Assembly: GCF_022539665.2 (NCBI RefSeq)
Contig: NC_081333.1
Location: 8,058,971-8,122,970 of the forward strand
Direction: 5' to 3'
From: Daphnia carinata
Lineage: Eukaryota; Arthropoda; Branchiopoda; Diplostraca; Daphniidae
DNA length: 64,000 nucleotides
This document shows positions 24,601 through 36,572 of the stretch, piece after piece. The stretch's first letter is position 1, and each line of letters begins with the position of its first letter. The notes under the pieces were generated by a model. The model saw nothing but the letters and a program-made list of their open reading frames with translations, was not told where the DNA came from and did no database searches. Position numbers and translations under genes: made by a program.

Positions 24601-27600
24601 ATCGTTTTTTTTTTTTTCGATCTGAAACAGGAGATAAGGAAATTGATTCCATTTTGTATTCATTTATTCCAAAGGGGCAGCAGCCAAAGAGGCGAGAATG
24701 GTTTTTCAATTGAGGGGATTCGATTATTTTGTCTTGCGCAACGAAGCGTTACAGATTTCCGTACATCCGCCGACAGAGCGCTTTCAGCAAGAGAGAAAAA
24801 AGATAATACAAAAGGTATACATCCTTGATTGGCTTTCTCATTGTTTTCGAGAGCAACGAAGAGGTCGAAAACGAAACAATCGAACAATTATTTTTAAGAA
24901 AACGCGAGGATACAACAAATAAACATGAAAAAAAAACTGATTTCGTTATTGTTGCATAGCGCGTCAGGGTCGGCAAATGTCGTCGAATCTGTTATCTACT
25001 TAATCAGCCACGCCCAAAGAAGAGTGAACGATAAAAAGAGAGAGGAGGGAGATTTATATTGTGCGACACATAGCTGGGTTTTTTTCTTTACTCAAGGACT
25101 AACATCCAAAAGGATTCTTGAAGGTCTCATTCCAATTTCAAGTCTGGCATTACTTCTTCTGTCTCGCCAATCATTTGGAAACAAAAAAAAAAGGGATAAA
25201 AAGGAGAAGAGACTTGAATTTAGCTGTCGGATTTTGAAAAATGTTTTTTGTTGTTTACAATCATTCCCGTAAACGGATGAACGCTTACGTTAGTATCGTG
25301 ACCTCGACTGCCTGCCATGCAAACTGATGTGATTTCCTGGGCTTGTCAGAGACAAGAGCTACTGGACTGACAGATATTTTTTAAGGGGGGGGGGGAAGGG
25401 GGAGGGGGGGGGGAGAAGGTACCACGCCCAACTGCAATTGGCATCCCTTTAAAAACAAAAAATGTTTTTCGTGTTTGTTTTTGTTTGCGCATCTCGACGT
25501 GTAGCCTTGAAAAGTGATTTTCAATGCCAACCAGTCCAGACCGATCTGGTTTCTTCATTTAATGATATACAATTATAATAAGAAAAATCTATCACGAAAT
25601 GCTAGAAAACAGAGGGGGGACGATGACAGCTCGAATCGCTCCCAAAATCTCGAAATCGCTTCTTCCCTACTTTGCTCGGGTTATTGACGCTTCGTCAGAG
25701 ACAGACAAATGCAAACAATAGCGAGAAAGAAAAACGTGCAGCCCACTTTCTACATCTTTTCACAATATTGATACACATAAACATGAAGCGTGATATGAAT
25801 CTTGCGACACGTTTTCACCACTTCGCAGAAGAAGGCAACAAACCAAAAAAAAAAAAAAAAAGAGTGAGATGCGGTCCGTCACTTCCAGCTAATAGAAAAC
25901 GTAAAGGCGGGAGCCAAGAATGGAGAAATAGACATTTCGAGATCTATCTAAAGAGCCCGAACAAATACAACGGTGGACGAAAGCGAAAAGCAAAAATAAA
26001 TGAGAAAAAAAAAAGAGAAAGTGGACTTGTTTGCGCTGAAATTTTAAACGAAGAAAAAAAAAAAAAGAAGAGACACGACAGGTCGGTCAGCAATGTTTGC
26101 GGGCTTCCTCTATCGGAATTGACACAAGACTATGTTTTAACAGTAAAAGTTAAAATGTCCATCATCATCAACATAAGCGGCGCCATCGTCTTTCGCCTGA
26201 TTTCCTTGCCTAACTATCAACAGATTGTTTTTATTTCTTTTTTTTTTCTTTTCTTTTGCCGGCCTTGTTTGTTTTTTTTTTGTTTTTTTTTCGCTGTTTT
26301 TCTCAGTATCGTAAATCAGTATTCAAAATTATTTATATGGGCACAGGGACGCACAAGTCGAAAAAGGGCCTGTTTTAGTAGCGCCATGGCTACCCATCAA
26401 CAGCCAAGTCTGCCATGGTCTTCACAATGTGACGGACAAGACGACAAAAACACAAAAGTAACAAATAATAACGAAAGAGCGAGAGAACGATCTCCCACTG
26501 AAAATGGACTTGTAGCATAAAAACGAACTAAATGAACCAGCCGGTCTAGTTTTTGTTATTTGGCTACAAGGTTGACTCCCGTTACGGCAATAATAAAAAA
26601 AAAATGCGTCCGTGTGAGTGAGTGCGTTTCGAGAATGACTGTTATACACATTTACATGATGGCCCAAATAAGGCCATGGCTTTGGCACGGATTATTAAAT
26701 TTCCAGATGTGAAAATGGCCAAGAGAGCGGGAAAGTAAAAACCGGATTGCAGTTATTCATTTTCTTTTCCTTTTTTTTTTTTTTTTCCTCTTAAAAAACC
26801 CTTTAAAGATTTCTTTCTTCTATTGGATAGATTGATTGATCAATGTGATTGAGACTCTTGATTACCAGTAGACTTGCCGGAGGCTACCGATAATTGTACA
26901 TTTCCATGGTCGTTATTTTTTAAAATATGATCTCGAAGGGGCGACGCTTCTACACCTACGGTTCGGACTATTTCAATGTTGACCAAGTCAACACAAACCA
27001 AACGTGTTATTGGTTTTTGTTGCTGGGACAAAACGGCAAAAAAAAAGAAAAAGACAAGGAAACTACCAAAACAGCTAGCTCGAAGTCATTGTTTAAATGG
27101 CATCCCCTTCGATGTTTTTCAAACATTCTACTTTTGGACATCAGCCACTGCAGCCGCCTTTATTTGTTTGTTTTGTCAAATACGTGTTCAAATACGAAAA
27201 AAAAAAACAAAAAAAAAAAAACACTATGAATAATAAGGAGAGAAAAGGGAAAACTGTCAAACTAATGGCGAATCGATGACGGTCACACAACGTACGTGAC
27301 TGCCGTTTGGCGGACACGTTGCCATCGCAAAAAAGAGAAAAGAAAAGGAGGGAATAAAAATAAAAAGAGAAATGACAAGAATTCTCAATCACTCTGTGGG
27401 TGGAACGAGGCGAGAAGTGAAGGATAGAGATAGAACGAGGTATGTCAAGCTCGTGAAATCAGAGAATAAAAAAAAACAACATACAAGGGAATCGTATGAA
27501 CTGCGCATGTGTAGGAAAGACGTTGCCAACAAATGGAAGATTCTTCCCGCAGCACAACATTAAACGAATAATGAAAAAAAAAAAAAAAAGAAGTAAAATA

Positions 27601-30600
27601 GCAAAAGCCTAGCGTTCTAAAAGTCGCTTCTTTTTCATCTCCTTCACTTCTTTTCTTTGCCGGGATAAAAAAAAAAAAGCGGATGAAGAGAGATGGAGAG
27701 AAAAAAAAAAAGAGAAAAGACCCGGCGTGTCCTACATTCACTAGCCGGTTCGAGGTGGTGAAGCTATCAGCGCTGCAGAGTAGGACCGAAACATCGTCTG
27801 TAAAACTACCACAACCCCATAACAGTCGAGAGAAAGGAAGGGAGGAATTGTTGTGTCTACGTTCGGCCACGTTTGGCTTTTTTTTTTTTCTTCTTCTTCT
27901 TTGGTTTGAGAGACACGACACGAATGTCCGCGCACCCCCCTGTTGAGAATTTGGGTGGGGATCGCGCGCAAAAAGAAATCACGGATGCCCAAAACAAGCA
28001 AAGATTTTCGTACATAGATATATATCTAACTCCCTATTTAGGAGATAGGACTGTTGAGGGGATGGTCAACCCTAAATAGAAAATAAAATAGTACAACAAG
28101 AAGGGGGAAAAAAAGCGATGAGTCTTCATTTTCCCACCCCAAACTTCCGATGTGGTGCCCCACTCATTTGCACCTGTGAGAAAAAATGTCGGGTTCTCGC
28201 ATATTTCACCGCTAAATCAACAAGGCTGCAAGCAATTGCTTGGTTACGTCACTGGCCCTTCTAATTGATTGTTTGGACGAGGAATGAATCAAAGAAAAGA
28301 ATTCTGCTTACAATTTCAAATCAAAATGAAAACGCCATGAAGCGATTGGTGGGACGCACCCAACGATGTTCCCATCATTGAAATTTAACGTTGACAGCCG
28401 ATGATCGGTCATCACAATATTTTTTTTTTTTCTAAGGTGTCTTCACTCGAGCCGGTGAAAACGATTTCTCCCTCATGACTTTATTCAGAAAATATCGTCA
28501 CGGCCGACGTGTTCTCGTTCGCTTCTCTCTCTCTCTCTTTCTCTCTCTCACGGTGTTTTCGTGTCGTGTAGACGGACGACACGAGAAGGAGGAGGAGTTC
28601 ATGGGCAAACGGCGGTGTTGATGACGGCCATAGAGATCCTTTATCTGTCTGTCCCTCGCGCTCACGCCGCGTAACTAAGCGAGACGGATCATTGTGAAAC
28701 GGGCGGCCGACAGTTTCCGCCGACCTTGGGGTCGTTCCAGCCTCATCAAACAATGAGCTCCGTAATGAAATGTCGGTCGACATTTTCCGTTTTGTTCTTC
28801 TTCTTTCGGCCGATGCGGATGAGTCGCTAATAGAAAGTAGCGGCTTTTTTTTTTCTTCTTCTTCTCTTTTTACCTCCTGGATCCGCTGTCCGAGATTTTT
28901 ACCCCCAACCGCCTTCGAGAAAGGGAGGCGGAATAAGCAATTGTTCCGACTGAGAGATCAAGAATCCCGTTTCTGCTTCTCTCATCGAGATGAAAAATAA
29001 TTCGAGAGCTGTACATAGGGCTTCATAGAGTGGAGATTTAAAAAAAAAAAAAAAGCAAACGAGGGCAACAGAAACGGAGACAAGCCGGAACCAGATGGCT
29101 CATGAATCGGATAGAGATAAAAAAAAGGGAGAGACAGAAGGCGGGGGAGAGGGATGAAAACGGAAAAAAAATCCGTTTGTTCTTCTTTTGTCAAGCGGAA
29201 AATAATAATTTTTTCGCGACATAAATACAATTCAAAAATTGTTATTGCCCCCTTCGTACCCTGTTACTTCTTGCCATACAGGGGTGTGTGTGTGTGCAGC
29301 TATAACCCACCAAACGACCTGCTCTTTTCTCCTCGTTCTCTCTTTTTCTTTATTTTTTTCTTGTTCAACAAAAAAGAATTTCCATCGGTAAAAACTCGGT
29401 GCTGCCCTAAGAGAGAGCCACACGACATCCGACTAGTAGTGCCACTGCCGGCTACTACACCCTCATTTCTACGATGGCACAGGTGAATCGGGTCGAAGTG
29501 AATCTTCTTCCCTAAAGCTGGAGGCCACAACGTGACCCAGTTCCCTTCTTCAAGAGGAGAGAACACAGGCATCTCTTTCTCTGTTCCAGCAGCCCACATA
29601 CAACAACAAAACGGGGAAAACAAAAAAGAAATACAAGCTTCTCTTTTATTTCTTTTTCCTCCTCCACGATTCTTTTTTTTTTTTTTTTTTTTATTTATTT
29701 ATTTTCTCTTTGCCTTCTCCTCTTTCGTCCTTAGCAATGGATTACGGGGATAGGTGTGCGTATAAGAGGCTCGTTGAAAGGGCATTCTTCAGTCTTCTTC
29801 TTCTTCTTCTTCCTTGTACAGTAAAAGGAGGGTGGCCACATTATCTGACCACAGGGAATACCTGACTCGCTGACTCTCTCTCTATATAATTTTTTTTTGT
29901 GGGACCTGAAGTCTGATGTATTCAGCCAACCCACCTGTTACTGTTCAGGGCTGCCGTTGAAGCTCCTCTGACTGCACCCAGTCGTTATTTTAATTTCTTT
30001 CGAGCCCGGGAATGAAAAAGAAAAAGAAGGGAAAAAGAAGAAGACATGTATGTAACCCCCCTTATCATCAAATGCCTATTACAGGTGGAATATACGTATG
30101 GTAGCCATTTCGAGCACATACCACGCGGGAATTGTAAGCTGTCAAAAGCCAAAAAAAAAAAAATTTTCCAAATGAAAAGGGAGAGGAACAAGACCCTTCT
30201 TAAAGAAATGAATGTGTCGAAGAAAAGAGCTTCAATCTCCGGAAAAACAAAAAAAAAACAAAAAAAAAATTCTTAGGTGTCTTGTTACACCTACTCCCCC
30301 CCCCCTTTCATTTAATTCTCCAGTTACGCATTACGAGGATACGTTCAATAACAAAAGAGAAAGAGATAGAAAATCAAAATGAGAACAGGACTGAAAAACT
30401 CATTAAACTAGAACAAGTCTATTGATCAAACGACTTGATTTCATTTGAATTTCATTTTCTACGCGTTTTTTTCCCCCCATCGTTGACGTTTGTTATCAAC
30501 CGCTTGGCTACATTTGCCTGCATAATCACCTCACTACGATTGTACCTGTTGTCCTGCTTCTATTACTTCCTTCGGTGTGTGCTGCACACATGAAAAAAAA

Positions 30601-30956
30601 AAGGACTTCTTTGTTCAAATGTCTTAATGGATTTCTCCATTTCACAAAAAAAAGTGGCTGACGTCTCACATCTCTTTACTCGAAAGAGAAAGACATAGCG
30701 AAACAAAAAACAAAACATGGAGGTGCACTACAGTGATAGAGGAAGCGGTGTCGGGAAGCGTGCCGCCTTTGCTATTGTCCCGTCGAGTTCAATTGGCACT
30801 GGTGCATGCAATGATCAAGTAGTTTTTTTTTTTTGTAATTGTTCTTACCTTGTAGAGTTTCTCCTTGATGTGCCAGACGTCATCCTCCTCTTCGGGGAAG
30901 TTGTCCAAGTGGAGATCGTCACGGGATCGTGACAGTATGCGGCGTCGTGAAACCAT
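7988..30956 (-). CDS. exp: Expansion-like MH2-domain protein (Smad-related, no MH1)
   Basis: Eight coding exons (30956-30849, 12013-11856, 10718-10490, 10375-9944, 9866-9773, 9271-9068, 8577-8469, 8111-7988) give 485 aa, with phases matching at all seven junctions. The introns are about 18.8 kb, 1137, 114, 77, 501, 490 and 357 nt. Residues about 37-225 form a divergent MH2 domain: VLDKWHQIDDEIWAKLIV, GFDNPMRDNRTEEAKRQIGEG (like the Smad NRN...RRHIGRG segment), KSNIYIKN and NCPCWVMIVN (like Smad STPCWIEIHL). No MH1 domain and no C-terminal SSxS motif is present, so it is not a receptor Smad. A Ser/Gly/Asn linker (256-284) precedes PKLPPR (293-298), a class II SH3 ligand, then tyrosines in GIYG and PDYDEI. 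The C-terminal tail (about 448-485) is well ordered and ends in TLSTPYS. In Drosophila, expansion acts in tracheal tube-size control with receptor tyrosine kinase signalling; the same role here is inferred. The frame is open 25 nt upstream of the ATG to the acceptor at 30982, so an extra 5' coding exon is possible. Confidence 0.88.
10719..11855 (-). other. Intron 2 of the expansion gene
   Basis: An 1137-nt intron (donor CG|GTAACC, acceptor GTATAG). It is less homopolymer-rich than intron 1 and contains a CpG-rich stretch around 10960-11260. I see no conserved exon or RNA in it. Confidence 0.75.
15529..15536. promoter_or_regulatory. CRE-type palindrome TGACGTCA inside expansion intron 1
   Basis: An exact TGACGTCA within the 10-bp palindrome GTGACGTCAC (15528-15537), followed by CTGCGCC. 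It lies next to the longest A run of the window (15627-15665). It is a possible enhancer or alternative-promoter site for expansion; no direct evidence of binding. Confidence 0.35.
15627..15665 (+). repeat. Poly(A) tract, 39 A
   Basis: An uninterrupted run of 39 A, the longest homopolymer in the window. No transposon body or target-site duplication is visible beside it, so it does not look like the tail of a recent retrocopy. The length in the assembly may be unreliable. Confidence 0.9.
21943..21960 (+). repeat. GA dinucleotide microsatellite
   Basis: Nine GA units without interruption, inside intron 1 of expansion. Confidence 0.85.
25385..25413 (+). repeat. G-rich tract, G-quadruplex candidate
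   Basis: G11, AA, G5, A, G10 in 29 bases: only three non-G bases. It easily satisfies the pattern of four G-runs of three or more with short loops. It sits on the strand opposite to the expansion transcript, so the pre-mRNA carries the C-rich complement (i-motif type at DNA level). Confidence 0.85.
28559..28584. repeat. Perfect inverted repeat, 9-bp arms with 8-nt loop
   Basis: TCGTGTCGT and its exact reverse complement ACGACACGA flank an 8-base loop. With one T-G wobble the stem extends to about 12 bp. It lies in a CpG-rich island within intron 1. It is too short for a usual microRNA precursor and may be a protein-binding dyad or chance. Confidence 0.6.
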
Positions 30957-31094
30957 GTCCTGTCCTATGGCTGGCCCGGAGCTATAACAAAAACAAACAG
31001 AAAAAAAGAAATTAGAAAATTGAAATCAAAAGGAAAATCATCACGAAATTCCTGTCGACTTTTCTCGAAACGTTGTACCAATATTAAAGAGGTA

Positions 31095-31112
31095 ACAACA
31101 ACAACAACAACA
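31095..31112 (+). repeat. CAA trinucleotide microsatellite
   Basis: About six CAA units upstream of the first coding exon of expansion. Confidence 0.75.
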
Positions 31113-33726
31113 AAAAAAGGGGCTTGATAACAAAATTGAAAATCCAAAGAACAACACACACGACACAAACTGAGGGGGGAAAAGAAAACTATTCAATGAA
31201 CAACTGGGTCATCAATAATTTTCTAAAATCCCCAATCTCCCCTCTACTGCAATTGGACTTTGAAAACATGTGCCACCCCTGAAAGACAAACACAATAATA
31301 CGAGATCTAGGCTAACTGAGTATACACACACACACATTTTTCTTGGGCCTCCAGAAAAGACATTGACGTTCTTCGTAGTTGGCTATTACTTTTTTTCTGA
31401 GTCCTTTTCCCACGACGAAAATAGATAAAAGAAAACAACAACAACAGCTGAAAGCATACGCGTATCAACTGCTTTGAGGAGAATGACGGCTAGTCTGCAC
31501 ACAGCGAGACTGATGGTGTAACTAAACTGGCCCACCGTTGCCTGTCCGTGTATTATGACTTTGCCGCTCTTGTTTTTTTGTTTTTTTTTATTACCCGCCC
31601 AACTTGTTGGCCTAGTCACTCCAAATAGAAAAGACATCAACTTTTCTTCTTTTATTTGGAATTTTTTTTTTTACTAGCTATTAAATAAAAAAAAAGGAAC
31701 AAGAGGAGGAAAAAAAAAAAACAATAATGAAACACCAGTTGGTGGATTCTTAAAACAACCCTGAGATTATGTTTTTTTGTCGCTGGAAATAGAGAAACAA
31801 CCCAATGAGAAAATAAGGTATTTCACACGGGCCGGCGGAATCACCACGAGAAAATTATCCAAATAAAATTTTTAACAAAAAAAAAAAAACAAAAAAAAAA
31901 AAAAAATTTAATTAGTTGCCGGATCGTTACATTCCGTAAAAGACGAAAGATAAAGGACGCCCGACAGAAAAAAAAATCAACGAAAATATTTAAAACTAAA
32001 CAAAAAAAAAAATAAAATAAAACGGTATCTTTTACATTTTCAGGGAACTTTCTCTCATTTGGCTAGAAAGAGGCACCCGAACATGCTGTTGAGCTATAGC
32101 GTTCACGTTCGTGTTGTTGTTGTCTTGGGGCCCGATCGCGTCGATTGTGTGTGTCGTGCTTGCGTGAATCTCAAAGCCCAACACACACAAGGCAGAGAAC
32201 CCTACTTGATCAATTACCCACCCCGCTCCTGACACCGCTGGCAACATCCGACCGTTGCGACTTATAAGAAGGAGGAAGACACGAGGCAGCAACAAACGAC
32301 GAGCGTGCTGATGAGTCCATTTTTTTTTTGTTTCGCCTCCTTCTCCTCCACCACCTCCCCCCTTTCTTCTTTCATTTTTTTTTCTTTTACCTCCTCAAAG
32401 AAGTGTTCATAGAGAGAAAGCCCATTACAACTGATTTATAGAGGAAAAACAACAGCACAAAACACGCACGCATGAAGTCAAGAGAAAAAAAAAAACAAAA
32501 GAATCAAAATATTCAAAAATATTATTAATAATAATGCGAGAAGAAAAAAAAAACAAAAAAAAAAATCTGTTGAAGCCAAGCCAATGTGGCTGGTGACCGA
32601 CTTGTTTCTTGCTGAACGGCAGCACCCAGAGCGTACAGGCTTTTGATTATCTATCGTAAAGTGAAAGACGGAGGGGAAAAAAAAACGCATCACTGCCCCG
32701 ACGTGGCTTTTCTCTAGTCAATCGCCTCATTTCCATTTTTTCTTGTGTTCTCCTTCCCTGCTACTACGTCTAACGAGAAAACGTAGGTCTGCTCACATTC
32801 GAACAAAAGCTCATCGGTATAACAAAGATTTCCTAGCTACAAACGAAATGGGAGGATCGGCTACGTTGTTTCATTCATCCTCATACACGCCCAAGAAATA
32901 ATATTTTTTTGGAAATAAGGAAAAAGAAAAAAACGATAGCGCATTGTTTCCAGGAAGTAAGCAACCACGAACAGGGCGAGAAATAAGAATTCAGTCAACC
33001 GATGAGAGTGCGGCACGATATGTAAAGTTCGCTCTTCAAAGGGGGGGCGGTAAAGACTGAAAAAAAAAAAATTTCCGGAATGAGACGTAACAATGAGTTG
33101 TTGTTGTAGTCGAAAAAAAAAATATATATATAAAGGGATATTCGTAATCGAGCTGGGCAAATGAACAACTCAAATGAGTAGAACAAGAGAGAATCGTGAG
33201 AAACTCTAAAAACGTCATGCAAGAGTTTTTTGTTTAGTGTGTCACTCACACAAGCGAATGCGGAATTCGTTCCCAAGCGCGCAAACCATTTTCTCCGAGA
33301 GAAACGAAAGACCCCATTTCTTGGGAGGTCCTTTTTTTTTTGTTTTGTTTTGAAGGGTGACAACAATTCCGCATGCCGACATTCCACACAGTGTCGTTCG
33401 CTGTGGAGAATCTAACTGTCCACTGAATCAGCCGTCAGCAGGGGGAAACAAAAAAGGTAAATGTCAGGAAGAAACAAAGAAAAAAAAAAAAAAAAAAAAG
33501 GATTTTTTATATTTTATTTTGTTGAGCAAACTTGAAGAGAGAGAGAGATCGTCGGGTCTTTTCTATCCTCCAGTTGATTGTGACACCTGATTATGCGTGG
33601 AGAGAGTTCCACTGAAAGAGAGAAGAAAAGAGGTTCGTCTTCTTCCATTTTTTTTTTCCCCCGTCTTCTTTCTCTTTATTTCATTTTCGTGCCACAGAGA
33701 CTCTCTCTTCATCTTGCAACTCCTTT

Positions 33727-33746
33727 TTCTTTCTTTCTTTCTTTCT
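33727..33746 (+). repeat. CTTT tetranucleotide microsatellite
   Basis: About five TTCT/CTTT units in a longer pyrimidine tract. Confidence 0.8.
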
Positions 33747-35714
33747 GTTTCTTCCGCAACATATCATAAGAGGTCAGGGTTCACGAAAAATGTGTACTAT
33801 ACACGATCGTCAAGTTTCCCTTTTTCTACTCTACGTCACAGACGATTGGCAGCTGGCGCAGTTTGTCCTGTTTTTCGATCGCTAACCTAGTTTATTTACG
33901 TTCCGTCCATCTGTTGATATCGATCGTGATTGGAATCGTTCCCTCGGAGCTATTCTTGTATTAGGTCCAAGGCCGTGAACGTTTGATGTCCAGGTATCTA
34001 CTGCCCCAGTTGGACTCTTTTTTTCTTCTTCTTCTTCTCTTCTTGCCAATTATTATAAATCAGTGATCATTTGGCAACTGCAACAGCAGCAGCAATAAGA
34101 ATCGTAGATAATAATAATGACGCCCACGATCAACCGTGACCGAGTAGCCTTGATAGCAAATGGTCATACAAAATAGACATGACTTGTGCAATCAGTGAAT
34201 CGAGAAACAACAAGAATATAAAAAAAAAAAAAAAAAAAAAAAGGGCCAGCAAGCGAATGAAGAGAGGAATTATTGTGATTAGATGTATCCACCCTCAGGA
34301 GACACGAATACTTTGCAACATGTTGTGATCAGTTTCTTTTTTGTTTGGCATCTAAATAATAGCCACTGGGAGGGATTGTAGAAGGAGGAACACTAGTATT
34401 TATACGGGGATAAAAACAAAAGATATCCAACTTAATAAGTCTTTACTGTCCTGCCCTTTTTTTTTTTTGTTCTTCATTGCTCTCTATTCAGAGAGGCAGG
34501 TATTTGGGTTGGTTTGTTTTTGTTTCACGAGATGATGAGAAGAAGGACCTTGTCACAAATTCTACTTAGTCTTAAAGCTCGAGGTTCGATTTAATTGACC
34601 AAAGTGTCTCTAGGTGTTTTTAATCGAGATTCGTGTTGTGCGCAAAATAGGTCCAGTCAAGGTTTTACTCCATTAGAAAAGGGACCTCGAGGGAGTCATC
34701 AACTCTGCAAGATACCTTACTACACCTCTTTTTTTTTTGTTGGCTCCCTATCTAAAGTGGGCAAGTGCTCGTCAATCAACAACTGCTTGGCTGTTGGCAT
34801 TCTGGCAGATTGCTCGACGAGAAGCAATTAAGTACACTTATAGGGCAGAAGAAAAATCTGTTTTGGCTTTGTAATCAAATGTTTTTTTTTTTTTGCCTGA
34901 ATAAAAAGGGCACAAAAAAAAAGTGAAGAGCTTATGGCGAAACGTTCATGTTAAAGCCATGATTTGATTTCATCATAAAGGTGTTGGACAAGTCAGATAG
35001 CAACTGAACGAAGAACGGAACGCAAAAAAACCGTGAAAAGAATGTCATGGAAAAGACGGCCGTGTGTTAATCTAAAGGCCGGCCAAGCTTTGAAGTTTCA
35101 TCTAGTGTTCAATAGCTGCTTGCTGCCATGCTGATGTGATATACGGGCCGTTTTTTTTTTTCTTCTTCTTCTTCCTCCCGGCTGTTTTCATCCGGGTATA
35201 GAATATTCTCGGGACCCTTTTCCGATACATTGGTATGCCATCATCTTCCTACAAAAAAAAAATGCTTTCCTCCTTTTTTTTTTTTCTAGTATCAAGGGCG
35301 AATCTCTCTTAAACTCTTCAGCTCTTCCTTATTGAAACGGGCCCGGGAATAAACGCTCGGCAAGAAGAAGAAGATGGAAAACAATCGCTCCATTCTTCGA
35401 CCGCCTTACTAGGAAGTTTATTTGTTGTTACTCCTTTCTCAAACGGCCGAGAATAAAACGAAACCAACTCCCATCGCCACACGTCGGAATTGAGAGGAAC
35501 GCACTTGTGCTACATAGCGGGACGAATCAAAACGATCGTGAATCCCCCCTTGAAAAAAAAAAACATGCTTACATTATGCGCAGAGTTGGGAAGAAAAAAA
35601 AAAAAATAAATAAATAAAAGAAACACTATGCCGGACTGAATGGCATTGCTGGAATGCTGCACGATGGCATAGAGAAAAAAAAAAAAAGGCCCTTCCGCTG
35701 TATTTCCTTATTCA

Positions 35715-35732
35715 CTCTCTCTCTCTCTCTCT
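35715..35732 (+). repeat. CT dinucleotide microsatellite
   Basis: Nine CT units followed by GTCTGG. A similar CT run of about eight units lies at 36980-36995. Confidence 0.85.
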
Positions 35733-36556
35733 GTCTGGGTTTACCGAGACAAACCAAAAAGCTGCTTCTTGCCTGCCGCTGATGATTTTTTTCCGGTATT
35801 GTGTTAAGCGTCTGTGTAAACGGTCCCTTTAAAAAAAAAAAAAAAAAAAAGCGGCTGTGCGCATCTTTAAGACGGATGGAAGAGTGGGACGTGTAGGTTA
35901 AAAGAGGCCACTTGGCTGGCTGGGAGCTCCAACCAAAGAGACGGGAAAAAAAAAAAAAAGATGAAAGAACCGGTGAACATTTGAACGAAACTTTCCCCTC
36001 GCAATGGAGTCGCTCTACGTGTTGAGTGTGTGGAGAATAGGAGAAAGAAAAAGAGAGAATGGAGAGGGCGGATACTCATCATCGGATAGAATGGGGAGAT
36101 GAACGTTCAGCTTTTATGCACGATGAGGCGACCGATCAACCCACAGTCCCGCAGCCTCTTTCTTCCTCTTTATTTTCGCCAATAGTTTAGTGCTATTTTA
36201 TTCCTTTCTTTTTCCATTTCTCCTTCGTTTCGCCTCTTCTTCTTCCTGCATACATATTTATTCGATTCATCTTTTGCACGTCAACTCTCAGAATGCTTTT
36301 GCTTGTTCATAATATCGATGAGGAATGGGCCAAATAGAATAGGGCACGTGCGCCATCCTCGACCCGCTTCCGATATACCCGCGACGCCGCCAGCCCATTT
36401 GCTCTGTCATCTCTTCTGCATCTCTTTCGGCGAAGATTCAGTTGACGGGACGGCCCGTTGTCACACTTTTTTTTTTTTCTCTCTCGTTTTCCTATTTCCT
36501 TATTCATTAGTTTCTCTCTTTCTCTTCTTTGTTGTTTGGTCTTCCTATTTTCCTTT

Positions 36557-36572
36557 TGTGTGTGTGTGTGTG
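36557..36572 (+). repeat. GT dinucleotide microsatellite
   Basis: About eight TG units ending in TCTGTG. Other GT runs are at 29284-29297, 50609-50630 and 55943-55960. Confidence 0.8.

Larger units (their letters stand above)
12014..30848 (-). other. Intron 1 of the expansion gene (about 18.8 kb)
   Basis: The donor is AAG|GTAAGA at 30848 and the acceptor is GATTAG before 12013. The intron is AT-rich and crowded with A and T runs. Reading frames in it are short, often start on non-ATG codons and are dominated by Lys/Phe homopolymers; none matches a family I know. It holds A39 (15627-15665), a GA repeat (21943-21960), a G-rich block (25385-25413), a CRE palindrome (15529-15536) and a GC-rich island with a hairpin (about 28480-28790). 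A nested gene or small RNA cannot be ruled out by eye. Confidence 0.75.

Noticed and set aside
25672-26520. 282-codon plus-strand frame, the longest in the window.
   Set aside because: It is dominated by Lys runs from poly(A) and Phe runs from poly(T), with no domain or signal. It lies inside intron 1 of expansion on the opposite strand.
26866-27022. Minus-strand exon-like stretch (CCCAG acceptor, CTG|GTAATC donor, mixed residue composition) inside intron 1.
   Set aside because: It enters in phase 0 but leaves in phase 1, so it cannot sit between expansion exons 1 and 2. No ATG and no family match.
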